NCBI RefSeq assembly: GCF_900112865.1
Contig: NZ_FONH01000003.1
Location: 429,269 to 493,268 of the forward strand
Reading direction: 5' to 3'
DNA from: Dyella marensis
GTDB taxonomy: Bacteria > Pseudomonadota > Gammaproteobacteria > Xanthomonadales > Rhodanobacteraceae
Length of the DNA stretch: 64,000 bases
Positions within the stretch are counted from its first letter, which is position 1. Every line of letters starts with the position of its first letter. Shown here one piece after another: positions 57,868-64,000 of this stretch. The notes under the pieces are model-generated. The model saw nothing but the letters and a program-made list of their open reading frames with translations. It was not told the DNA's origin and did no database searches. Made by a program: the position numbers and the translations under genes.

Positions 57868-58961
57868 GCGGCGTGCTCCGCGGCGTACTCGCGATAAGGA
57901 AAGCGCAATTCCACGCGAGTGCCGCCTTCGGCCCGGCGCGCCAGCGCCACGCTGGCGGCGTCGCCGAACAGTACCTGCAGGCGCGTGCGCGTATTGCCCA
58001 GCCCCAGGCCTTCGGCCATGCCTTCGGGCAGGCCCAGGCCGTCGTCGTCCACGCGCAGGTACAGCTGCGCGCCTTCGCGGCGGCTGACGATCTGCAGGCG
58101 GCCGGCCTCGGGCTTGTCGAGCAGGCCGTGGCGCAGCGCGTTCTCCACCAGCGGCTGCAGGATCATGCTCGGCACGGCGGCGCGCACGGTGTCGGCGGCC
58201 ACGTCCAGCTGCGTGCTGAGGCGGTCCTGGAAGCGCACCTGCTGGATGTCCAGATAGCAGCGCAGCAGCTCCAGCTCGCGCGACAGCGGCACTTCCAGCG
58301 CGTGGCGTTCTTCCAGGGTCAGGCGCAGCAGGTCGCTGAGCCGCGAGATCATCAGGCGCGCCTGGTGCGGATCGGCCAGCGCCAGCGCGGAGATCGCGTT
58401 GAGCGTGTTGAACAGGAAGTGCGGTTGCAGTTGCACGCGCAGGGTGCGCAGTTGCGCCTGCGCCAATTGAGTTTCCAGCTGCGCGCTGCGCAGGCGCTCG
58501 TCGCGCAGGCGGCGCCGCGATTCCAGGCCGCGCAGCACCATCAGGATCACCCAGTACAGCAGCAGGGCGAAGTGGTAGCTGTAGGCGAACTGCATGCGCA
58601 CGAAGCCGCCGAAAGTGTTGACCGGCGCGCGGCCCGGCCCGCACAGGTTCCAGAAGATCGCCAGGTGCACCAGCAGCTGCGCCAGCGACAGCGTCAGGCT
58701 GGCCGGCACGTGCACCGCCGCGTAGCGCCGCCAGCCGCCGTCCGCGGCCTGCCGTCCCAGCCAGGCGATCAGCGGCACCAGCAGCATCCACAGATAGAAG
58801 TCGCTGAAATTCCACACGCCGGCACGCCACCAGTTCGGCGCCTGGCCCTCGCTGAGCTGCGAGAGGCCGCCGCTCAGCGTGTAGGACCCTGCGAGCAGAG
58901 TCCAGAGGCCCAGTGGCATGGCCATGCGGGCCCAGCGTGGCAGCGTGCGCGGTGCGGACAC
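57864..58961 (-). CDS. Sensor histidine kinase, LytS/YehU type
   Basis: A 365-residue kinase with four membrane segments in the first 160 residues (LGLWTLLAGSYTLSGGL; FYLWMLLVPLIAWLG; SLTLSLAQLLVHLAIFWNL; FALLLYWVILMVLRG), then a His_kinase domain with LQLQPHFLFNTLNAISAL-type motif (VQLQPHFLFNTLNAI), and an ATPase with PLVENALRHG and DDDGLGLPEG plus GLGLGNTRTRLQ. It phosphorylates the LytTR regulator encoded by the overlapping next gene. The start is GTG 58961. The stretch between it and the upstream PD40 gene is only 74 bases. Confidence 0.92.
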   Translation of the reverse strand: MSAPRTLPRWARMAMPLGLWTLLAGSYTLSGGLSQLSEGQAPNWWRAGVWNFSDFYLWMLLVPLIAWLGRQAADGGWRRYAAVHVPASLTLSLAQLLVHLAIFWNLCGPGRAPVNTFGGFVRMQFAYSYHFALLLYWVILMVLRGLESRRRLRDERLRSAQLETQLAQAQLRTLRVQLQPHFLFNTLNAISALALADPHQARLMISRLSDLLRLTLEERHALEVPLSRELELLRCYLDIQQVRFQDRLSTQLDVAADTVRAAVPSMILQPLVENALRHGLLDKPEAGRLQIVSRREGAQLYLRVDDDGLGLPEGMAEGLGLGNTRTRLQVLFGDAASVALARRAEGGTRVELRFPYREYAAEHAA

Positions 58962-59035
58962 GGTTCTCTCAGCGGCAACCGGAAAGGGGCATCAGTGTGG
59001 AACCGCCGCCCGCTGCCCGGATAGTGCCGCCAGTC

Positions 59036-60790
59036 TCAGGGGTTGGCCGCGTGGCCGGCATCGGCCACCGCGCTGTGCTTGCCCAGCCATGCGTGCAGAT
59101 CGAACGCGTGCACCCGCCGGTCCGGCGCGCTGTAGTACAGCATCGCGCGATCGGGCGACAGTCGCGGCTCGACGCCGGCCACACCCAGCGGCTGCGGTGC
59201 GCTCCAGCCCTCGCCGCGGGCGAAGACGATGAACAGCTCGCTGCCCGCCGCCGTGGCCGGCGCGCGCTGGGAACTGAACACCAGGTAGGACTGGTCGGGC
59301 GCCACGACGGGATCGAAATCGCCGGTCACGCCGTCGCTGAAGGGCAACGGCTGTGGCGCCTGGTACTGGCCGTGCAGCAGCCGGCTGCGGAACAGGCGGA
59401 AGGCGCCCTTGCCGTCGGCATCCGCATCGGTGCGCATGAAATAGAGCGTGCCGTCGGCGGCCAGCGCGGGCGCGAACACGGAAGAGTTAGTGTTGAGCAG
59501 TGCGGGCAGGCGCTGCGGCTTGCCCCATCCGTTCTTGCCGTATGCCACCCGCCACAGATTGCCGCCGCGTCCCGGGAAGCGCTGGCCGTTGAAGAAGCCG
59601 TCCAGTGCCGCGCCGCCGTCCTGCTCGGGACGATTGGAAATGAACACCAGCGAGGAGCCGTCCGGTGCCATCGCCGGCTCGATGTCCTGCCATTGCGTGG
59701 AGAACGGCAGCGACTGCGGCGCCGACCAGTTCGAGCCGTTGCGCTCGGCGACGAACAGGCGCGCCGTCTTGTCCACGCTGCGCGTGAATACCACCGCGTT
59801 TCCGTCCGCCGTGAACGCGGGCGAGGCATCGTTGGCGCGATCCCACGGGCCGGCCACCGGCGCGCCGTCGCGCGCGTGCACGTCCAGCCACGGCTTCAGC
59901 GTGACCTGCCAGATGTTGTCGCCGTCCTTGTTCCAGTCGGCCTGCTCGCCGGGCACGCGGCGGTCGCTGACGTAGTAGAGCGTGCGGCCATCCGGCCCCA
60001 ACTGCGCACCCATGGCATGGCTGCCGCCGTTGATCGTCTCGCCCAGGTCCTGCGGCATGCTCCAGCCTTGCGGCGTGGCGAAAGCGATCGCCAATCGATA
60101 CGACTGCATCTTCGAACGCTTGATGCTGACCACGATGAAGGAGCCGTCGCGCGCGATCGCCGGATCGCGCACGATCATGTCGTCCGTACCCAGCGCGACG
60201 GGCTCGGCGGCCTGGTAGCGGCCGTCGCGCCGCACCGAGCGCAACAGGCGCAGCGCGCCGTCGGCGCCGCAGCCGATGTAGTAGAGGGTGCCGTCCGTGC
60301 CGATGCCGGGCGCAAACACCGAGTGGCAGGTGTTGACCGCATCGGGCAGCCGTTCCGGCTCGCCCCAGCCGTTGCCGCGACGCGCCACGCGCCACAGGTT
60401 CATGCCCTTGCCCGGGTAGCTCTTGCCGCCCATCACCGTATCCAGCGGCGCGCCTTTGCCGTCGGCGGGGCGATTGGAAGCGAACACCAGGAAGGAGCCG
60501 TCGGGCGCCATCGCCGGATCGGCATCGCGCCATTTGCCGGAGAACGGTGCGGTCTTCGGTTCGGACCAGCTCTTGCCGGTGTGCTGCGAGAACAGGATGG
60601 CGTTGTGGTCGTCATCGATGCCGCGCGAGAAGTACACGGTGGCGCCGTCGGGCATGAAGGCGGCGGGCCCTTCGTCGCCGGCGCTGGAAATCACCCCGGG
60701 CGCGAACAGCGCCGGCGCGGGCCGGTCGTTGGCCGCGACGGCGGTGCCGCCGAAACCGAGCAGGAGGGCGAGCGGGAGCAGGCGGCGCAT
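59036..60790 (-). CDS. Periplasmic PD40 beta-propeller protein, duplicated long form
   Basis: A 584-residue protein: signal peptide (MRRLLPLALLLGFGGTAVAA), then two propellers. Blades include FMPDGATVYFSRGIDDDHNA, PFSGKWRDADPAMAPDGSFL, and in the second half FTADGNAVVFTRSVDKTARL and PFSTQWQDIEPAMAPDGSSL, so the two halves are internal copies. The single propeller at 55989 resembles either half. With the kinase and regulator next door it forms a four-gene minus-strand operon, which suggests that these proteins are the sensor's ligand-binding partner or its output. Confidence 0.82.
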   Translation of the reverse strand: MRRLLPLALLLGFGGTAVAANDRPAPALFAPGVISSAGDEGPAAFMPDGATVYFSRGIDDDHNAILFSQHTGKSWSEPKTAPFSGKWRDADPAMAPDGSFLVFASNRPADGKGAPLDTVMGGKSYPGKGMNLWRVARRGNGWGEPERLPDAVNTCHSVFAPGIGTDGTLYYIGCGADGALRLLRSVRRDGRYQAAEPVALGTDDMIVRDPAIARDGSFIVVSIKRSKMQSYRLAIAFATPQGWSMPQDLGETINGGSHAMGAQLGPDGRTLYYVSDRRVPGEQADWNKDGDNIWQVTLKPWLDVHARDGAPVAGPWDRANDASPAFTADGNAVVFTRSVDKTARLFVAERNGSNWSAPQSLPFSTQWQDIEPAMAPDGSSLVFISNRPEQDGGAALDGFFNGQRFPGRGGNLWRVAYGKNGWGKPQRLPALLNTNSSVFAPALAADGTLYFMRTDADADGKGAFRLFRSRLLHGQYQAPQPLPFSDGVTGDFDPVVAPDQSYLVFSSQRAPATAAGSELFIVFARGEGWSAPQPLGVAGVEPRLSPDRAMLYYSAPDRRVHAFDLHAWLGKHSAVADAGHAANP

Positions 60791-60890
60791 CGGGGTGCCT
60801 CGTCGGGGAGATTCGGCGAGGCTAGGGCGGTGCTGGCGAATGGTCATGCCTTGTGTGACGAGCGGTATGCGGGCCGTGACCAACGGCGCC

Positions 60891-60981
60891 GTAGGTTGGG
60901 GTGAGCGCAGCGAACCCCAACGTTCGCCACCTTCATACGCGTAGTGACATTGGGATTTGCCTTTGACTCACCCCAACCTAC
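60891..60981. repeat. Dispersed repeat, family A (one full arm, one partial)
   Basis: A full 31-base arm (60891..60921) identical to the one at 6034, and a partial inverted arm CTCACCCCAACCTAC at 60967..60981 which overlaps the last codons of the EamA gene. The middle has lost the GGGGTTCGCTGCG part of the second arm. Confidence 0.8.
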
Positions 60982-61880
60982 GCGGTTGCGCGTCCTGCGC
61001 CGAATCGCCACTTCAGATTCACACCCAGCGTCCCCAGCACGATCAGCCCTAACCCCGCCAACTGCACCGGCACCAGCCGATGCCCATAGATCAGGTAATC
61101 CAGCAGCAAGGTCACCAGCGGATACACGAACGCCACCACCGCGATGGTCACCACCGGCAGGCGCGGATACGAGGAATAGAACAGCACGTACACGATGCCG
61201 CTGTGGATCACGCCGAGGCCGAACAGCCACCACCAGTGCGTGCCGAGGTGAAACACGCCCGTGCTGGAAAAGCCCGCCAGCATCAGCACGCCGACCCAGC
61301 ACTGGATCATCACCAGCGCGAACGGCCGCTCCCGCCCCACCTGCCGTGACATCAGCAGCGAGGCGCCGCACAGCAGCGCGCCGAGCAGGGTGAGGCCGAT
61401 GCCGATCAGGTACGAGGTATCGGCGTCGCGCCACAGCTTGCCCGGATCCGCCGAGCAGGCCACGCCGACAAAGCCCAGCAGGGTCCAGCCCAGGTCCGCC
61501 GGATGCGTGCGCTCGCCCTGCAGCAGGGCAGCCAGGATCAGCATCACGAACGGGAAGAAGTGATAGACCAGGGTGGCCACGCCGATCGACGAACGCGCCA
61601 TGCCGGCGAACAGCGCCACCCAGTTGAGCACCAGCAGGATGCCGCTGAGCACCGCGCCGCGCAGCAGCGCGCGGTCCTGCCACAGGCCGTGCAGCTGGCC
61701 GCGGGCCAGGCCCAGCACCAGCAGGAACAGGCCGCCGAACAGGCAGCGGTAGAACACGGCGGTGACCGCATCCTGGCCGCTCTCGTGCACGAACACGCCG
61801 ACCGAACCGATCAGCAGTTCGGCGAACAGCAACTGGAACAGGGCGGCGCGCGAGTCGTGGCGGCCGGGCAGGGAGGTCAT
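60978..61880 (-). CDS. EamA/DMT family exporter
   Basis: A 300-residue inner-membrane transporter of ten hydrophobic helices, with the two EamA repeats: repeat 1 with VFYRCLFGGLFLLVLGLARG and NWVALFAGMARSSIGVATLV, repeat 2 with LIGIGLTLLGALLCGASLLM and VVTIAVVAFVYPLVTLLLDY. Family members export amino acids, amines or related small metabolites. It is divergent from a MocR regulator gene 100 bases away, so the regulator probably controls it. Its stop codon lies inside the partial family A repeat. Confidence 0.9.
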   Translation of the reverse strand: MTSLPGRHDSRAALFQLLFAELLIGSVGVFVHESGQDAVTAVFYRCLFGGLFLLVLGLARGQLHGLWQDRALLRGAVLSGILLVLNWVALFAGMARSSIGVATLVYHFFPFVMLILAALLQGERTHPADLGWTLLGFVGVACSADPGKLWRDADTSYLIGIGLTLLGALLCGASLLMSRQVGRERPFALVMIQCWVGVLMLAGFSSTGVFHLGTHWWWLFGLGVIHSGIVYVLFYSSYPRLPVVTIAVVAFVYPLVTLLLDYLIYGHRLVPVQLAGLGLIVLGTLGVNLKWRFGAGRATA

Positions 61881-61927
61881 GGCGCGGGTCTCTGCGTGGG
61901 ATGGCGCCAGCGTAGGGCGCTTGCCGC

Positions 61928-61969
61928 GACCGATACAGATTCAGATAGGATGAAAATAGACCGATACAG
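61928..61969. promoter_or_regulatory. Paired direct repeats upstream of the MocR gene, probable operator
   Basis: GACCGATACAG occurs twice in the same orientation, at 61928-61938 and 61959-61969, with starts 31 bases apart (about three helical turns). Paired direct repeats in the gap between the regulator and its divergent target are the hallmark of MocR-type operators. An ATAGGAT word between them may be part of a promoter. Confidence 0.7.
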
Positions 61970-61982
61970 TTGGAGGGCCGCC

Positions 61983-63389
61983 ATGCTGCTCTACGAACGC
62001 CTCGCGGGCAGCCTGCGAGGCCAGATCGCCCGCGGGGCGCTGCGCGCGGGCGAGCGCCTGCCGTCGATCCGCCAGCTGGCGCTGGGCCATGGGCTCAGCG
62101 CCGCCACGGCGGTGCAAGCCTGCCTGCAGCTGGAGCGCGAAGGGCTGGTGGTGGCGCGGCCGCGCTCCGGCTATTACGTGCGCGCCGCGGTGCCGCCGCC
62201 GCCCGCCGCGAAGCCGCCGCGGCGCCGCGTGCCGGGCGCGGTGAACAACCCGGCCCTGCAGGAGGTGCTCGACATGCTGGCGCGCAGCGACGTACTGCCG
62301 CTGCACAGCGCCACGCCGTCGCCCGCGCTGTTGCCGCAGGCAGCGCTCACTGCAGCGCTTAGCCGCAGCCTGCGCCACCATCCCGCCGCCGTGCTCGATT
62401 ACGCGCCGCCGCAGGGCCTGCCGGCGCTGCGCCGGCAGATCGCGCGCCGCTACGCGCAGTTGGGCGCGGCCGTGTCGCCGGACGAAATCGTGATCACCGC
62501 CGGCGCGATGGAAGGCATCAGCCTCGCCTTGCGCACGCTCGCCGAGCCCGGCGACGTGGTGCTGGTGGAGACGCCGACCTATCACGGCATCCTGCAGGCG
62601 GTGGCGGCGTTGCGGCTGAAAGTACTGGAGGTGCCGAACCTGCCGGGGCAGGGCATCGACGTGGCGCGGCTGGATCAGCTGTTGCAGCAGAACCGTGTAC
62701 GCGCCGCCGTGCTGGTGCCGAACTTCAACAACCCGCTGGGCAGCGTTACCGGCGATGCGGCCAAGCAGGCCTTGCTGGCCAGTTGCGCGCGCCACGGCAC
62801 GGTGGTGATCGAGGACGACGTCTACGGCGACCTGGCCTGGTCGGGCGAACGGCCGTCGCCGCTGCGGCGCTGGGATACGCGCGGCAACCTGATCAGTTGC
62901 GGTTCGTTTTCCAAGTCGCTGTCGCCGGGCCTGCGCCTGGGCTGGATCGCGGCCGGCGCGTGGACCGACGCGCTGGTGCGCGCGAAGTATTTTTCCACCG
63001 TGGGCGCGGCCAGCCTGCCGCAGCTGGCCATGGCCGAGTATCTGCAGAAGCACGACCTGGAACGCCATCTGCGGCGCCTGCGCCGCGCGCTGGCGGACAA
63101 TGCGCAGCGCCTGCACGAGGCGATCTCGCGGCATTGGCCGGCCGGTACGCGCGCGAGCGAACCGCGCGGCGGCCTGTCGCTGTGGTTGCAGTTGCCGGAA
63201 GGCGGGGACGGCCAGATGCTGTTCGAGGCGGCGCTGGAGCAGGGCATCGGCACGTCGCCGGGCGTGCTGTTTTCCAGTCGCGGGGACTACGGCGATTGCC
63301 TGCGCCTGAGTTGCGGGATGCCGTGGGATGCGCGCCTGGAGCAGGCGCTGAAGAAACTGGGCCAGCTGGCGGCGCGCCAGCTGGCCTGA
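61983..63389 (+). CDS. MocR-type transcription regulator (GntR HTH fused to aminotransferase)
   Basis: A 468-residue two-domain protein: an N-terminal GntR winged helix (ALRAGERLPSIRQLALGHGL, SAATAVQACLQLEREGLVVA) and a C-terminal fold-type I aminotransferase domain with PLP Lys in CGSFSKSLSPGLRLGW, VPNFNNPLGSV and DDVYGDLAW. The effector-binding domain uses PLP to sense an amino compound. ATG 61983 has GGAGGG six bases upstream; an earlier ATG 61950 lies inside the operator. It is likely to regulate itself and the divergent EamA exporter. Confidence 0.92.
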   Translation: MLLYERLAGSLRGQIARGALRAGERLPSIRQLALGHGLSAATAVQACLQLEREGLVVARPRSGYYVRAAVPPPPAAKPPRRRVPGAVNNPALQEVLDMLARSDVLPLHSATPSPALLPQAALTAALSRSLRHHPAAVLDYAPPQGLPALRRQIARRYAQLGAAVSPDEIVITAGAMEGISLALRTLAEPGDVVLVETPTYHGILQAVAALRLKVLEVPNLPGQGIDVARLDQLLQQNRVRAAVLVPNFNNPLGSVTGDAAKQALLASCARHGTVVIEDDVYGDLAWSGERPSPLRRWDTRGNLISCGSFSKSLSPGLRLGWIAAGAWTDALVRAKYFSTVGAASLPQLAMAEYLQKHDLERHLRRLRRALADNAQRLHEAISRHWPAGTRASEPRGGLSLWLQLPEGGDGQMLFEAALEQGIGTSPGVLFSSRGDYGDCLRLSCGMPWDARLEQALKKLGQLAARQLA

Positions 63390-63401
63390 GCGGGCGAGGG
63401 C

Positions 63402-63686
63402 TTATTCCTCGTCTTCTTCTTCCTCTTCTTCCTCTTCGTCCTCTTCGTCTTCCTCGAAGGCCTCGAGTTCTTCGACGCGCACGAAGTTGGGCGCTTCGTC
63501 GGCGAAGGCGACGGCGCGGCCGTCGGCGCACATCGGGCGGACGCTGCGGCGGCGGGTGCCGCCGGCTTCGGATTCGACGAGGGCGAAGCAGACGATGGCC
63601 TGGGCGCTTTCTTCGCCGCCTTCGTCGTAGACGGCGACCCAGCCGGTGGCGGGCATGATCTGGATGATGTTGTCGAGGTTCGACAT
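63402..63686 (-). CDS. Small protein with acidic C-terminal tail, hypothetical
   Basis: A 94-residue cytoplasmic protein beginning MSNLDNIIQIMPATGWVAVY, with an SVRPMCADGRAVAFADEAPN segment and a C-terminus that is almost entirely Glu/Asp over the last 16 residues or so. The tail is encoded by a GAG/GAA/GAC run that could vary in length by slippage. No family recognised with certainty. It is convergent with the MocR gene, with a 12-base gap. Confidence 0.65.
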   Translation of the reverse strand: MSNLDNIIQIMPATGWVAVYDEGGEESAQAIVCFALVESEAGGTRRRSVRPMCADGRAVAFADEAPNFVRVEELEAFEEDEEDEEEEEEEEDEE

Positions 63687-64000
63687 GGGGGTTCTCGGTT
63701 GGCGAAAGCCGCCTAGCTTGCAGGGTGGGTGTGGCGCCTGCAAGCGCGGCGCGGCGCTTTGTTCCCCGCACGCCGGAGCGCTCTGCTCCCTCTTCCCTCC
63801 GGGGAGAGGGCCGGGGTGAGGGGCCGGGGCTCGCCCCGACGCTGCTGCTTTAGCCGTGAAGCCGGCGCTCTTTGCTCGCCATTCGGCGCAGGCCGGAATT
63901 CCCTTTGCTCGTCATCCCGGCGTAGGCCGGGATCCAGTAACGATCACGCCTGGTTGTCGCGTTGTGCGCAGCTTGTCTCGCCGTAGGCGAGTGTTTCGAG
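63687..64000. repeat. Repeat-rich window end, no gene
   Basis: 63789..63829 is a family C half (CCCTCTTCCCTCCGGGGAGA then GGGCCGGGGTGAGGG). 63875..63905 contains a degenerate family B arm (CGCCATTCGGCGCAGGCCGG then AATT), and 63910..63938 a full variant family B arm (CGTCATCCCGGCGTAGGCCG). No coding frame beyond chance is seen. Confidence 0.75.

Overview
The window is a high-G+C chromosomal segment of a gammaproteobacterium. The core block rplU-rpmA-obgE ... rpsT, murJ-ribF-ileS-lspA-ispH, together with uvrA, the tandem DUF1684 genes, FabV as enoyl reductase and several RcsB-like phosphorelays, fits the Lysobacterales (Xanthomonadales). Rhodanobacteraceae relatives such as Dyella, Luteibacter, Frateuria or Rhodanobacter are likely; that placement is inference from gene content and order, not a database match.

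Layout. 0-13 kb: the 3' end of mutL, two secreted DUF1684 proteins, two crotonase-fold enzymes, an FKBP isomerase, a tightly coupled DUF1289 / Nudix / sulfurtransferase operon, a DUF4139 protein, a divergent asparaginase, a thioesterase coupled to uvrA. 13-16 kb: DUF2059 protein, rplU-rpmA, obgE. 16.2-22.9 kb: a complete four-gene Wadjet type I operon (jetABCD, SMC-like anti-plasmid defence) inserted between obgE and rpsT. 22.9-31 kb: palindromic repeats, tandemly repeated terminator units, then rpsT, murJ, ribF, ileS, lspA, ispH.

31-36 kb is accessory DNA ending at a tRNA-Thr(CGU) gene. It holds a RES-domain toxin with an unusual antitoxin, and a two-gene locus that I consider the most interesting item in the window: a 27-codon gene (33513..33596, minus strand) whose peptide ends in YAWYIWY, followed by a strong intercistronic hairpin and a short cytochrome P450. 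The C-terminal tetrapeptide YIWY differs by one Tyr-to-Trp change from the YIYY core of the myxobacterial cittilins, which are P450-crosslinked RiPPs. This looks like an undescribed minimal cittilin-like pathway.

36-46 kb is a signalling block: a degenerate histidine kinase with an Hpt domain, two NarL/RcsB-type regulators, a CHASE2 protein, a LysM/FecR protein, a full hybrid kinase with Hpt, and a third RcsB-type regulator. 46-51 kb: small proteins, fabV, and a stand-alone EF-G paralogue, followed by a structured intergenic region that may encode a non-coding RNA. 51.6-54.2 kb: a catalase-family peroxidase with its cytochrome b561 and a secreted protein carrying three identical 14-residue Cys-containing repeats. 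54-61 kb: a MASE1 sensor with a degenerate kinase end and a LytS/LytR pair sandwiched between two PD40 beta-propeller proteins. 61-64 kb: an EamA exporter divergent from a MocR regulator with paired direct-repeat operators, a small protein with an acidic tail, and a repeat-rich end.
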